Origin: Nomia melanderi
Lineage: Eukaryota; Arthropoda; Insecta; Hymenoptera; Halictidae
Length of the DNA stretch: 64,000 nt
Reading direction: 5' to 3'
Assembly: GCF_051020985.1 (NCBI RefSeq)
Contig: NW_027475134.1
Span: forward strand, 2,914,001 to 2,978,000
The notes below the pieces were generated by a model. That model had not been told where the DNA came from and made no database searches. It saw nothing but the letters and a program-made list of their open reading frames with translations. The translations under genes were made by a program, and so were the position numbers. Shown here one piece after another: positions 9,165 through 23,330 of the stretch (the stretch's first letter is position 1; every line of letters begins with the position of its first letter).

Positions 9165-12100
9165 TATTACAGATAGCGCAATAAATCAAAGTGCATTGTC
9201 TGTAGGAGACACTGGCGCATGAACCTGTGCAGCGGGAACGACCTCGGACCACCAGGGGCCGGGAAAACGACAGTCTCATGGGGCCGGACACTCAGGGTCA
9301 GGGAAAAATCCAATATATATCTGGTGATATCTCGGGTGCTATTAGAGATAGCGCAATAAACCAAAGTGAATTATCTGCAGGAGGCCCTGGCGCATGAATC
9401 TGTGCAGCGAGAACGACCTCGGACCACCAGGGGCCGAGAAAACTACCGTCTCATGGGGCCGGTCAGTCAGGGTCAGTGAAAAATCCAATATATATCTGCT
9501 GATATCTCGGCTGCTATTACAGATAGCGCAATAAATCAAAGTGCATTGTCTGTAGGAGGCCCTGGCGCATGAATCTGTGCAGCGGGAACGACCTCGGAGC
9601 ACCAGGGGCGAGACAACCACCTTCTCATGGAGCCGGAAACTCAGGGTCCGGGAAAAATCCAATATATATCTGGTGATATCTCGGGTCCTATTACAGATAG
9701 CGCAATAAATCAAAGTGCATTACCTGTAGGAGGCCCTGGCGCATGAATCTGTGCAGCGGGAACGTCCTCGGACCTCCAGGGGCCGAGAAAACCACAGTCT
9801 CATGGGGCCGGACACTCAGGGTCAGGGGAAAATCCAATATATATCTGGCGATATCTCGGGTGCTATTACAGATAGCGCAATAAATCAAAGTGCATTGTCT
9901 GTCGGAGACCCTGGCGCATGAACCTGTGCAGCGGGATCGACCTCGGACCACCAGGGGCCGAGAAAACGACCGTCTCATGGGGCCGGACGCTCAGGGTCAG
10001 TGAAAAATCCAATATATATCTGGTGATATCTCGTGTGCTATTACAGATAGCGCAATAAATCAAAGTGCATTGTCTGTAGGAGGCCCTGGCGCATGAACTT
10101 GTGCAGCGGGAACGTTCTCGGACCTCCAGGGGCCGAGAAAACCACAGTCTCATGGGGCCGGACACTCAAGGTCGGGGAAAAATCCAATATATATCTGGTG
10201 ATATCTCGGGTGCTATTAGAGATAGCGCAATAAATCAAAGTGTATTGTCTGTAGGAGGCCCTGGCGCATGAATCTGAGCAGCGGGAACGACCTCAGAACA
10301 CCAGGGGCCGAGAAAACCACCGTCTCATGGGGCAGGACACTCAGGGTCAGTGAAAAATCCAATATATATCTGGTGATATCTCGGGTGCTATTACAGATAG
10401 CGCAATAAATCAAAGTGCATTGTCTGTCGGAGACCCTGGCGCATGAACCTGTGCAGCGGGATCGACCTCGGACCACCAGGGGCCGAGAAAACGACCGTCT
10501 CATGGGGCCGGACGCTCAGGGTCAGTGAAAAATCCAATATATATCTGGTGATATCTCGGGTGCTATTACAGATAGAGCAATAACTCAAAGTGCATTGTCT
10601 GTCGGAGACCCTGGCGCATGAACCTGTGCAGCGGGATCGACCTCGGACCACCAGGGGCCGAGAAAACGACCGTCTCATGGGGCCGGACGCTCAGGGTCAG
10701 TGAAAAATCCAATATATATCTGGTGATATCTCGGGTGCTATTACAGATAGCGCAATAAATCAAAGTGCATTGTCTGTAGGAGACCCTGGCGCATGAACCT
10801 GTGCAGCGGGAACGACCTCGGACCACCAGGGGCCGAGAAAACGACCGTCTCATGGGGCCGGACTTTCAGGGTCGGTGTAAAATCCAATATATATCTGGTG
10901 ATATCTCGGGTGCTATTAGAGATAGCGCAATAAACCAAAGTGAATTATCTGCAGGAGGCCCTGGCGCATGAATCTGTGCAACGGGAACGACCTCGGACCA
11001 CGAGGGGCCGAGAAAACGACCGTCTCATGGGGCCGGTCAGTCAGGGTCAGTGATAAATCCAATATATATCTGGTGATATCTCGGGTGCTATTAGAGATAG
11101 CGCAATAAATCAAAGTGCATTGTCTGTAGGAGGCCCTGGCGCATGAATCTGTGCAGCGGGAATGACCTCGGAGCACCAGGGGCGAGAGAACCACCTTCTC
11201 ATGGGGCCGGAAACTCAGGGTCCGGGAAAAATCCAATATATATCTGGTGATATCTCGGGTCCTATTACAGATAGCGCAATAAATCAAAGTGCATTACCTG
11301 TAGGAGGCCCTGGCGCATGAATCTGTGCAGCGGGAACGTCCTCGGACCTCCAGGGGCCGAGAAAACCACAGTCTCATGGGGCCGGACACTCAGGGTCAGG
11401 GGAAAATCCAATATAGATCTGGTGATATCTCGGGTGCTATTACAGATAGCGCAATAAATCAAAGTGCATTGTCTGTAGGAGGCCCTGGCGCATGAATCTG
11501 TTCAGCGGGAACGACCTCGGACGACCAGGGGCCGAGAAAACCAAAGTCTCATGCGGCCGGACACTCAGGGTCAGGGGAAAATCCAATATATATCTGGTGA
11601 TATCTCGGGTGCTATTACAGATACCGCAATAAATCAAAGTGCATTGTCTGTAGGAGACCCTGGCGCATGAACCTGTGCAGCGGGAACGACCTCGGACCAC
11701 CAGGGGCCGAGAAAAAGACCGTCTCATGGGGCCGGACGCTCAGGGTCAGGGAAAAATCCAATATATAGGTGGTGATATCTCGGGTGCTATTACAGATAGC
11801 GCAATAAACCAAAGTGCATTGTCTGTAGGAGGCCCTGGCGCATGAACTTGTGCAGCGGGAACGTTCTCGGACCTCCAGGGGCCGAAAAAACCACAGTCTC
11901 ATGGGGCCGGACACTCAAGGTCGGGGAAAAATCCAATATATATCTGGTGATATCTCGGGTGCTATTAGAGATAGCGCAATAAATCAAAGTGCATTGTCTG
12001 TAGGAGGCCCTGGCGCATGAATCTGTGCAGCGGGAACGACCTCGGAACACCAGGGGCCGAGAAAACCACCGTCTCATAGGGCAGGACACTCAGGGTCAGT

Positions 12101-13970
12101 GAAAAATCCAATATATATCTGGTGATATCTCGGGTGCTATTACAGATAGCGCAATTAATCAAAGTGCATTGTCTGTAGGAGGCCCTGGCGCATGAACCTG
12201 TGCAGCGGCAACGACCTCGGACCACCAGGAGCCGAGAAAACCACAGTCTCATGGGGCCGGACACTCAGGGTCAGGGGAAAATCCAATATATATCTGGTGA
12301 TATCTCGGGTGCTATTAGAGATAGCGCAATAAATCAAAGTGCATTGTCTGTAGGAGGCCCTGGCGCATGAATCTGTGCAGCGGGAACGACCTCGGAACAC
12401 CAGGGACCGAGAAAACCAGCGTCTCATGTGGCCGGACACTCAGGGTCAGGGGAAAATCCAATATATATCTGGTGATATCTCGGGTGCTATCAGAGATAGC
12501 GCAATAAACCAAAGTGAATTATCTGCAGGAGGCCCTGGCGTATGAATCTGTGCAGCGGGAACGACCTCGGACCTCCAGGGGCCGAGACAACCATCGTCAC
12601 ATGGGGCCGGACACTCAGGGTCAGGGTAAAATCCAATATATATCTGGTGATATGTCGCGTGCTATTACAGATAGCGCAATAAATCAAAGTGCATTGTCTG
12701 TAGGAGGCCCTGGCGCATGAACTTGTGCAGCGGGAACGTTCTCGGACCTCCAGGGGCCGAGAAAACCACAGTCTCATGGGGCCGGACACTCAGGGTCAGG
12801 GGAAAATCCAATATATATCTGGTGATATCTCGGGTGCTATTAGAGATAGCGCAATAAACCAAAGTGAATTATCTGCAGGAGGCCCTGGCGCATGCATCTG
12901 TGCAGCGGGAACGACCTCGGACCGCCAGGGGCCGAGAAAACCACCGCCTCATGGGGCCGGACACTCAGGGTAAGGGAAAAATCCAATATATATCTGGTGA
13001 TATCTCGGGTGCTATTATAGATAGCGCAATAAATCAAAGTGAGTTATCTGTAGGAGGCCCTGGCGCATGAATCTGTGCAGCGGGAACGACCTCGGACCAC
13101 CAGGGGCCGAGAAAACCAGCGTCCCGGGGGGCCGGACACTTAGAGTCAGTGAAAAATCCAATATATATCTGGTGATATCTCGGGTGCTATTACAGATAGC
13201 GCAATAAATCAAAGTGAATTATCTGCAGGAGGCCCTGGCGCATGAATCTGTGCAACGGGAACGACCTCGGACCACCAGGGGCCGAAAAAACCACAGTCTC
13301 ATGGGGCCGGACACTCAGGGTCAGGGAAAAATCCAATATATATCTGGTGATATCTTGGGTGCTATTAGAGATAGCGGAATAAACCAAAGTGAATTATCTG
13401 CAGGAGGCCCTGTCGCATGAATGTGTGCAGCGGGAACGACCTCGGACCACCAGGGGCCGAGAAAACCGCAGTCTCATGGGGCCGGACACTCAGGGTCAGG
13501 GAAAAATCCAATACATATCTGGTGATATCTCGGGCGCTATTAGAGATAGCGCAATAAGCCAAAGTGAATTATCTGCAGGAGGCCCTGGCGCATGAATCTG
13601 TGCAGCGGGAACGACCTCGGTCCACCAGGGGCCGAGAAAACCACCGTCTCATGGGGCTGGACACTCAGGGTGAGGGAAATATCCAATATATATCGTGTGA
13701 TATCTCGGGTGCTATTACAGATAGCGCAATAAATCAAAGTGCATTGTCAGTAGGAGGCCGTGGCGCATGAATCTGGGCAGCGGGAACGACCTCGGACCAC
13801 CAGGGGCCGAGAAGACCACCGTCTCATGGGGCCGGACACTCAGGGTCAGTGGAAAATCCAATATATATCTGGTGATATCTCGGGTGCTATTAGAGATAGC
13901 GCAATAAGCCAAAGGGAATTATCTGCAGGAGGCCCTGGCGCATGCATCTGTGCAGCGGGAACGACCTAGG
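9165..13970. repeat. Block D3 copy 1, large segmental duplication (copy 2 at about 15,812-20,090)
   Basis: Monomer classes run in the same order here and in 15.8-20.1 kb, with offsets that step by whole monomers: about 6,645 up to 10.4 kb, 6,470 from 10.56 to 11.6 kb, 6,645 from 11.6 to 12.3 kb, 6,295 from 12.7 kb and 6,120 from 13.4 kb. Each step is a gain or loss of one or two units. Shared marks include TTTCAGGGTCGGTG, GCCACGAGGGG or CCACGAGGGG, GAGAGAACCACC, CGGCAACGACC and CAGGAGCCGAG. This is the largest duplication visible in the window. Confidence 0.85.
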
Positions 13971-15811
13971 ACCACCAGGGGCCGGGAAAACCACCGTCTC
14001 ATGGGGCCGGACACTCAGGGTAAGGGAAAAATCCAATATATATCCGGTGATATCTCGGGTGCTATTAGAGATAGCGCAATAACCGAAAGTGAATTATCTG
14101 CAGGAGGCCCTGGCGCATGAATCTGTGCAGCGGGAACGACCTCGGACCACCAGGGGCCGAGAAAACCACCGCCTCATGGGGCCGGACACTCAGGGTAAGG
14201 GAAAAATCCAATATATATCTGGTGATATCTCGGGTGCTATTATAGATAGCGCAATAAATCAAAGTGAGTTATTTGTAGGAGGCCCTGGCGCATGAATCTG
14301 TGCAGCGGGAACGACCTCGGACCACCAGGGGCCGAGAAAACCGCAGTCTCATGGGGCCGGACACTCAGGGTCAGGGAAAAATCCAATACATATCTGGTGA
14401 TATCTCGGGCGCTATTAGAGATAGCGCAATAAGCCAAAGTGAATTATCTGCAGGAGGCCCTGGCGCATGAATCTGTGCAGCGGGAACGACCTCGGTCCAC
14501 CAGGGGCCGAGAAAACCACCGTCTCATGGGGCCGGACACTCAAGGTCGGGGAAAAATCCAATATATATCTGGTGATATCTCGGGTGCTATTAGAGATAGC
14601 GCAATAAATCAAAGTGCATTGTCTGTAGGAGGCCCTGGCGCATGAATCTGTGCAGCGGGAACGACCTCGGAACACCAGGGGCCGAGAAAACCACCGTCTC
14701 ATGGGGCAGGACACTCAGGGTCAGTGAAAAATCCAATATATATCTGGTGATATCTCGGGTGCTATTACAGATAGCGCAATAAATCAAAGTGCATTGTCTG
14801 TCGGAGACCCTGGCGCATGTACTGTGCAGCGGGATCGACCTCGGACCACCAGGGGCCGAGAAAACGACCGTCTCATGGGGCCGGACGCTCAGGGTCAGTG
14901 AAAAATCCAATATATAGGTGGTGATATCTCGGGTGCTATTAGAGATAGCGCAATAAACCAAAGTGAATTATCTGCAGGAGGCCCTGGCGCATGAATCTGT
15001 GCAGCGGGAACGACCTCGGAGCACCAGGGGCGAGACAACCACCTTCTCATGGAGCCGGAAACTCAGGGTCCGGGAAAAATCCAATATATATCTGGTGATA
15101 TCTCGGGTCCTATTACAGATAGCGCAATAAATCAAAGTGCATTACCTGTAGGAGGCCCTGGCGCATGAATCTGTGCAGCGGGAACGTCCTCGGACCTCCA
15201 GGGGCCGAGAAAACCACAGTCTCATGGGGCCGGACACTCAGGGTCAGGGGAAAATCCAATATATATCTGGCGATATCTCGGGTGCTATTACAGATAGCGC
15301 AATAAATCAAAGTGCATTGTCTGTCGGAGACCCTGGCGCATGAACCTGTGCAGCGGGATCGACCTCGGACCACCAGGGGCCGAGAAAACGACCGTCTCAT
15401 GGGGCCGGACGCTCAGGGTCAGTGAAAAATCCAATATATATCTGGTGATATCTCGTGTGCTATTACAGATAGCGCAATAAATCAAAGTGCATTGTCTGTA
15501 GGAGGCCCTGGCGCATGAACTTGTGCAGCGGGAACGTTCTCGGACCTCCAGGGGCCGAGAAAACCACAGTCTCATGGGGCCGGACACTCAAGGTCGGGGA
15601 AAAATCCAATATATATCTGGTGATATCTCGGGTGCTATTAGAGATAGCGCAATAAATCAAAGTGTATTGTCTGTAGGAGGCCCTGGCGCATGAATCTGAG
15701 CAGCGGGATCGACCTCGGACCACCAGGGGCCGAGAAAACGACCGTCTCATGGGGCCGGACGCTCAGGGTCAGTGAAAAATCCAATATATATCTGCTGATA
15801 TCTCGGGTGCT
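13971..15811. repeat. Junction zone assembled from earlier pieces
   Basis: This zone continues D2-type units to about 14,530, then copies of 8,240-8,690 (near 14,537-14,987, offset 6,297, including the rare CATGTACTGTGC deletion), then 9,600-10,270 (near 15,022-15,692, offset 5,422). The last carries the same two rare marks, CTGGCGATATC near 15,268 and TCTCGTGTGC near 15,454, as 9,846 and 10,031. It is thus a mosaic of two copied pieces from neighbouring parts of the array. Confidence 0.8.
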
Positions 15812-18800
15812 ATTACAGATAACGCAATAAATCAAAGTGCATTGTCTGTAGGAGACACTGGCGCATGAACCTGTGCAGCGGGAACGACCTCGGACCACCA
15901 GGGGCCGAGAAAACGACAGTCTCATGGGGCCGGACACTCAGGGTCAGGGAAAAATCCAATATATATCTGGTGATATCTCGGGTGCTATTAGAGATAGCGC
16001 AATAAACCAAAGTGAATTATCTGCAGGAGGCCCTGGCGCATGAATCTGTGCAGCGAGAACGACCTCGGACCACCAGGGGCCGAGAAAACTACCGTCTCAT
16101 GGGGCCGGTCAGTCAGGGTCAGTGAAAAATCCAATATATATCTGCTGATATCTCGGCTGCTATTACAGATAGCGCAATAAATCAAAGTGCATTGTCTGTA
16201 GGAGGCCCTGGCGCATGAATCTGTGCAGCGGGAACGACCTCGAGCACCAGGGGCGAGACAACCACATTCTCATGGAGCCGGAAACTCAGGGTCCGGGAAA
16301 AATCCAATATATATCTGGTGATATCTCGGGTCCTATTACAGATAGCGCAATAAATCAAAGTGCATTACCTGTAGGAGGCCCTGGCGCATGAATCTGTGCA
16401 GCGGGAACGTCCTCGGACCTCCAGGGGCCGAGAAAACCACAGTCTCATGGGGCCGGACACTCAGGGTCAGGGGAAAATCCAATATATATCTGGTGATATC
16501 TCGGGTGCTATTACAGATAGCGCAATAAATCAAAGTGCATTGTCTGTCGGAGACCCTGGCGCATGAACCTGTGCAGCGGGATCGACCTCGGACCACCAGG
16601 GGCCGAGAAAACGACCGTCTCATGGGGCCGGACTCTCAGGGTCAGTGAAAAATCCAATATATATCTGGTGATATCTCGGGTGCTATTACAGATAGCCCAA
16701 TAAATCAAAGTGCATTGTCTGTAGGAGGCCCTGGCGCATGAACTTGTGCAGCGGGAACGTTCTCGGACCGCCAGGGGCCGAGAAAACCACAGTCTCATGG
16801 GGCCGGGCACTCAAGGTCGGGGAAAAATCCAATATATATCTGGTGATATCTCGGGTGCTATTAGAGATAGCGCAATAAATAAAAGTGTATTGTCTGTAGG
16901 AGGCCCTGGCGCATGAATCTGTGCAGCGGGAACGACCTCAGAACACCAGGGGCCGAGAAAACCACCGTCTCATGGGGCAGGACACTCAGGGTCAGTGAAA
17001 AATCCAATATATATCTGGTGATATCTCGGGTGCTATTACAGATAGCGCAATAACTCAAAGTGCATTGTCTGTCGGAGACCCTGGCGCATGAACCTGTGCA
17101 GCGGGATCGACCTCGGACCACCAGGGGCCGAGAAAACGACCGTCTCATGGGGCCGGACGCTCAGGGTCAGTGAAAAATCCAATATATATCTGGTGATATC
17201 TCGGGTGCTATTACAGATAGCGCAATAAATCAAAGTGCATTGTCTGTAGGAGACCCTGGCGCATGAACCTGTGCAGCGGGAACGACCTCGGACCACCAGG
17301 GGCCGAGAAAACGACCGTCTCATGGGGCCGGACTTTCAGGGTCGGTGTAAAATCCAATATATATCTGGTGATATCTCGGGTGCTATTAGAGATAGCGCAA
17401 TAAACCAAAGTGAATTATCTGCAGGAGGCCCTGGCGCATGAATCTGTGCAACGGGAACGACCTCGGACCACGAGGGGCCGAGAAAACGACCGTCTCATGG
17501 GGCCGGTCAGTCAGGGTCAGTGATAAATCCAATATATATCTGGTGATATCTCGGGTGCTATTAGAGATAGCGCAATAAATCAAAGTGCATTGTCTGTAGG
17601 AGGCCCTGGCGCATGAATCTGTGCAGCGGGAATGACCTCGGAGCACCAGGGGCGAGAGAACCACCTTCTCATGGGGCCGGAAACTCAGGGTCCGGGAAAA
17701 ATCCAATATATATCTGGTGATATCTCGGGTCCTATTACAGATAGCGCAATAAATCAAAGTGCATTACCTGTAGGAGGCCCTGGCGCATGAATCTGTGCAG
17801 CGGGAACGTCCTCGGACCTCCAGGGGCCGAGAGAACCACAGTCTCATGGGGCCGGACACTCAGGGTCAGGGGAAAATCCAATATAGATCTGGTGATATCT
17901 CGGGTGCTATTACAGATAGCGCAATAAATCAAAGTGCATTGTCTGTAGGAGGCCCTGGCGCATGAATCTGTTCAGCGGGAACGACCTCGGACGACCAGGG
18001 GCCGAGAAAACCACAGTCTCATGGGGCCGGACACTCAGGGTCAGGGGAAAATCCAATATATATCTGGTGATATCTCGGGTGCTATTAGAGATAGCGCAAT
18101 AAACCAAAGTGAATTATCTGCAGGAGGCCCTGGCGCATGAATCTGTGCAACGGGAACGACCTCGGAGCACCAGGGGCCGAGAAAACCACCGTCACATGGG
18201 GCAAGACACTCAGGGTCAGTGAAAAATCCAATATATATATGGTGATATCTCGGGTGCTATTACAGATACCGCAATAAATCAAAGTGCATTGTCTGTAGGA
18301 GACCCTGGCGCATGAACCTGTGCAGCGGGAACGACCTCGGACCACCAGGGGCCGAGAAAACGACCGTCTCATGGGGCCGGACGCTCAGGGTCAGGGAAAA
18401 ATCCAATATATAGGTGGTGATATCTCGGGTGCTATTACAGATAGCGCAATAAACCAAAGTGCATTGTCTGTAGGAGGCCCTGGCGCATGAACTTGTGCAG
18501 CGGGAACGTTCTCGGACCTCCAGGGGCCGAAAAAACCACAGTCTCATGGGGCCGGACACTCAAGGTCGGGGAAAAATCCAATATATATCTGGTGATATCT
18601 CGGGTGCTATTAGAGATAGCGCAATAAATCAAAGTGCATTGTCTGTAGGAGGCCCTGGCGCATGAATCTGTGCAGCGGGAACGACCTCGGAACACCAGGG
18701 GCCGAGAAAACCACCGTCTCATAGGGCAGGACACTCAGGGTCAGTGAAAAATCCAATATATATCTGGTGATATCTCGGGTGCTATTACAGATAGCGCAAT

Positions 18801-20184
18801 TAATCAAAGTGCATTGTCTGTAGGAGGCCCTGGCGCATGAACCTGTGCAGCGGCAACGACCTCGGACCACCAGGAGCCGAGAAAACCACAGTCTCATGGG
18901 GCCGGACACTCAGGGTCAGGGGAAAATCCAATATATATCTGGTGATATCTCGGGTGCTATTAGAGATAGCGCAATAAATCAAAGTGCATTGTCTGTAGGA
19001 GGCCCTGGCGCATGAACTTGTGCAGCGGGAACGTTCTCGGACCTCCAGGGGCCGAGAAAACCACAGTCTCATGGGGCCGGACACTCAGGGTCAGGGGAAA
19101 ATCCAATATATATCTGGTGATATCTCGGGTGCTATTAGAGATAGCGCAATAAACCAAAGTGAATTATCTGCAGGAGGCCCTGGCGCATGCATCTGTGCAG
19201 CGGGAACGACCTCGGACCGCCAGGGGCCGAAAAAACCACCGCCTCATGGGGCCGGACACTCAGGGTAAGGGAAAAATCCAATATATATCTGGTGATATCT
19301 CGGGTGCTATTACAGATAGCGCAATAAATCAAAGTGAGTTATCTGTAGGAGGCCCTGGCGCATGAATCTGTGCAGCGGGAACGACCTCGGACCACCAGGG
19401 GCCGAGAAAACCAGCGTCCCGGGGGGCCGGACACTCAGGGTCAGGGAAAAATCCAATATATATCTGGTGATATCTTGGGTGCTATTAGAGATAGCGGAAT
19501 AAACCAAAGTGAATTATCTGCAGGAGGCCCTGTCGCATGAATGTGTGCAGCGGGAACGACCTCGGACCACCAGGGGCCGAGAAAACCGCAGTCTCATGGG
19601 GCCGGACACTCAGGGTCAGGGAAAAATCCAATACATATCTGGTGATATCTCGGGCGCTATTAGAGATAGCGCAATAAGCCAAAGTGAATTATCTGCAGGA
19701 GGCCCTGGCGCATGAATCTGTGCAGCGGGAACGACCTCGGTCCACCAGGGGCCGAGAAAACCACCGTCTCATGGGGCTGGACACTCAGGGTGAGGGAAAT
19801 ATCCAATATATATCTTGTGATATCTCGGGTGCTATTACAGATAGCGCAATAAATCAAAGTGCATTGTCAGTAGGAGGCCGTGGCGCATGAATCTGGGCAG
19901 CGGGAACGACCTCGGACCACCAGGGGCCGAGAAGACCACCGTCTCATGGGGCCGGACACTCAGGGTCAGTGGAAAATTCAATATATATCTGGTGATATCT
20001 CGGGTGCTATTAGAGATAGCGCAATAAGCCAAAGGGAATTATCTGCAGGAGGCCCTGGCGCATGCACCTGTGCAGCGGGAACGACCTAGGACCACCAGGG
20101 GCCGGGAAAACCACCGTCTCATGGGGCCGGACACTCAGGGTAAGGGAAAAATCCAATATATATCCGGTGATATCTCGGGTGCTA
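15812..20184. repeat. Block D3 copy 2
   Basis: Second copy of the 9.2-14.0 kb block, followed by D2-type units that are also shared with 1.8-2.5 kb. Near 16,241 a monomer has lost two bases (CCTCGAGCACC instead of CCTCGGAGCACC, plus the GGGGCGAG deletion), so it is 173 bp. The unit near 19,310-19,507 is a hybrid: its left part with GTCCCGGGGGG comes from the 13,015-type unit and its right part with TATCTTGGG from the 13,190-type unit, showing a clean loss of one monomer. Confidence 0.85.
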
Positions 20185-20674
20185 TTAGAGATAGCGCAAT
20201 AACCGAAAGTGAATTATCTGCAGGAGGCCCTGGCGCATGAATCTGTGCAGCGGGAACGACCTCGGACCACCAGGGGCCGAGAAAACCACCGTCTCATGGG
20301 GCAGGATACTCAGGGTCAGGGAAAAATCCGATATATATCTTGTGATATCTCGGGTGCTATTAGAGATAGCGCAATAAACCAAAGTGAATTATCTGCAGGA
20401 GGCCCTGGCGCATGAATCTGTGCAACGGGAACGACCTCGGACCACCAGGGGCCGAGAAAACCACAGTCTCATGGGGCCGGACACTCTGGGTCAGGGAAAA
20501 ATCCAATATATATGTGGTGATATCTCGGGTGCTATTACAGATAGCGCAATAAATCAAAGTGCGTTGTCTGTAGGAGACCCTGGCGCATGAACCTGTGCAG
20601 CGGGAACGACCTCGGACCACCAGGGGCCGAGAAAACCACAGTCTCATGGGGCCGTTCACTCAGGGTCAGGGAAA
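20185..20674. repeat. Copy of 2,519-2,888 followed by a 3,243-type unit
   Basis: The units with GGCAGGATACTC, TCCGATATATATC and CACTCTGGGT match 2,519 onward at offset 17,666. A two-monomer deletion relative to that copy then brings in GTGCGTTGTCTG and GCCGTTCACTC. A related piece with CACTCTGGGT also lies at about 23,470-23,730. Confidence 0.82.
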
Positions 20675-23330
20675 AATCCAATATATATCTGGTGATATCT
20701 CGGGTGCTATTACAGATAGCGCAATAAATCAAAGTGCATTGTCTGTAGGAGGCCCTGGCGCATGAACCTGTGCAGCGGCAACGACCTCGGACCACCAGGG
20801 GCCGAGAAAACCACAGTCTCATGGGGCCGGACACTCAGGGTCAGGAGAAAATCCAATATATATCTGGTGATATCTCGGGTGCTATTAGAGATAGCGCTAT
20901 AAATCAAAGTGCATTGTCTGTAGGAGGCCCTGGCGCATGCATCTGTGCAGCGGGAACGACCTCGGAACACCAGGGACCGAGAAAACCACCGTCTCCTGGG
21001 GCCGGACACTCAGGGTCAGTGAAAAATCCAATATATATGTGGTGATATCTCGGGTGCTATTACAGATAGCGCAATAAATCAAAGTGCATTGTCTGTAGGA
21101 GACCCTGGCGCCTGAACCTGTGCAGCGGGAACGACCTCGGACCACCAGGGGTCGAGAAAACGACCGTCTCATGGGGCCGGACTTTCAGGGTCAGTGATAA
21201 ATCCAATATATATCTGGTGATATCTCGGGTGCTATTAGAGATAGCGCAATAAACCATAGTGAATTAACTGCAGGAGGCCCTGGCGCATGAATCTGTGCAA
21301 CGGGAACGACCTCGGACCACCAGGGGCCGAGAAAACCACAGTCTCATGGGGCCGGACACTCAGGGTCAGGGGAAAATCCAAAATAGATCTGGTGATATCT
21401 CGGGTGCTATTAGAGATAGCGCAATAAACCATAGTGAATTAACTGCAGGAGGCCCTGGCGCATGAATCTGTGCAACGGGAACGACCTCGGACCACCAGGG
21501 GCCGAGAAAACCACAGTCTCATGGGGCCGGACACTCAGGGTCAGGGGAAAATCCAAAATAGATCTGGTGATATATCGGGTGCTATTACAGATAACGCAAT
21601 AAATCAAAGTGAATTAACTGCAGGAGGCCCTGGCGCATGAATCTGTGCAACGGGAACGACCTCGGACCACCAGGGGCCGAGAAAACCACAGTCTCATGGG
21701 GCCGGACACTCAGGGTCAGGGGAAAATACAAAATAGATCTGGTGATATCTCGGGTGCTATTACAGATAACGCAATAAATCAAAGTGCATTGTCTGTAGGA
21801 GGCCCTGGCGCATGAATCAGTGCAGCGGGAACGACCTCGGAACACCAGGGGCCGAGAAAACCACCGTCTCATGGGGCAGGACACTCAGGGTCAGTGAAAA
21901 ATCCAATATATATCTGGTGATATCTCGGGTGCTATTAGAGATAGCGCAATAAACCATAGTGAATTAACTGCAGGAGGCCCTGGCGCATGAATCTGTGCAA
22001 CGGGAACGACCTCGGACCACCAGGGGCCGAGAAAACCACAGTCTCATGGGGCCGGACACTCAGGGCCAGGGGAAAATCCAAAATAGATCTGGTGATATCT
22101 CGGGTGCTATTACAGATAACGCAATAAATCAAAGTGAATTAACTGCAGGAGGCCCTGGCGCATGAATCTGTGCAACGGGAACGACCTCGGACCACCAGGG
22201 GCCGAGAAAACCACAGTCTCATGGGGCCGGACACTCAGGGTCAGGGGAAAATCCAAAATAGATCTGGTGATATCTCGGGTGCTATTACAGATAACGCAAT
22301 AAATCAAAGTGCATTGTCTGTAGGAGGCCCTGGCGCATGAATCAGTGCAGCGGGAACGACCTCGGAACACCAGGGGCCGAGAAAACCACCGTCTCATGGG
22401 GCAGGACACTCAGGGTCAGTGAAAAATCCAATATATATCTGGTGATATCTCGGGTGCTATTACAGAAAGCGCAATAAATCAAAGTGCATTGTCTGTAGGA
22501 GACCCTGGCGCATGAACCTGTGCAGCGGGAACGTTCTCGGACCTCCAGGGGCCGAGAAAACCACAGTCTCATGGGGCCGGACACTCAGGGTCAGGGGAAA
22601 ATCCAATATATATCTGGTGATATCTCGGGTGCTATTAGAGATAGCGCAATAAATCAAAGTGCATTGTCTGTAGGAGGCCCTGGCGCATGAATCTGTGCAG
22701 CGGGAACGACCTCGGAACACCAGGGACCGAGAAAACCAGCGTCTCATGGGGCCGGACACTCAGGGTCAGGGGAAAATCCAATATATATCTGGTGATATCT
22801 CGGGTGCTATTAGAGATAGCGCAATAAATCAAAGTGCATTGTCTGTAGGAGGCCCTGGCGCATGAATCTGTGCAGCGGGAAGGACCTCGGAACACCAGGG
22901 GCCGAGAAAACCACCGTCACATGGGGCAGGACACTCAGGGTCAGTGAAAAATCCAATATATATATGGTGATATCTCGGGTGCTATTACAGATACCGCAAT
23001 AAATCAAAGTGCATTGTCTGTAGGAGACCCTGGCGCATGAACCTGTGCAGCGGGAACGACCTCGGACCACCAGGGGCCGAAAAAACCACAGTCTCATGGG
23101 GCCGGACACTCAGGGTCAGGGAAAAATCCAATATATATCTGGTGATATCTTGGGTGCTGTTAGAGATAGCGCAATAAATCAAAGTGCATTGTCTGTAGGA
23201 GGCCCTGGCGCATGAATCTGTGCAGCGGGAACGACCTCGGACCACCAGGGGCCGAGAAAACCACAGTCCAATGGGGCCGGACACTCAGGGTGAGGGGAAA
23301 ATCCAATATATATCTGGTGATATCTCGGGT
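20675..23330. repeat. Block D4 copy 1 (19-monomer, 3,325-bp offset to 24,000-26,655)
   Basis: The left part (20,675 to about 21,430) and right part (22,810-23,330) match 24,000 onward and 26,135-26,655 at the same 3,325-bp offset. The middle differs by insertion and loss of whole monomers that cancel out. Shared marks include GATAGCGCTATAA, CCGTCTCCTGGGG, GGCGCCTGAACC and GTGCTGTTAGAG. Confidence 0.85.
21410..22459. repeat. Two tandem 525-bp (3-mer) units of a BglII-containing sub-family
   Basis: 21,410-21,934 and 21,935-22,459 are two copies of the same three monomers. The sub-family is marked by CCAAAATAGATCTGG (a BglII site, AGATCT), GATAACGCAATAAATC and GTGAATTAACTGCAGG. Related units precede it near 21,235 and recur at 24.6-25.8 kb. 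The two units differ by small changes such as GATATATCGGG near 21,571 and CAGGGCCAGGGG near 22,065. Confidence 0.85.
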
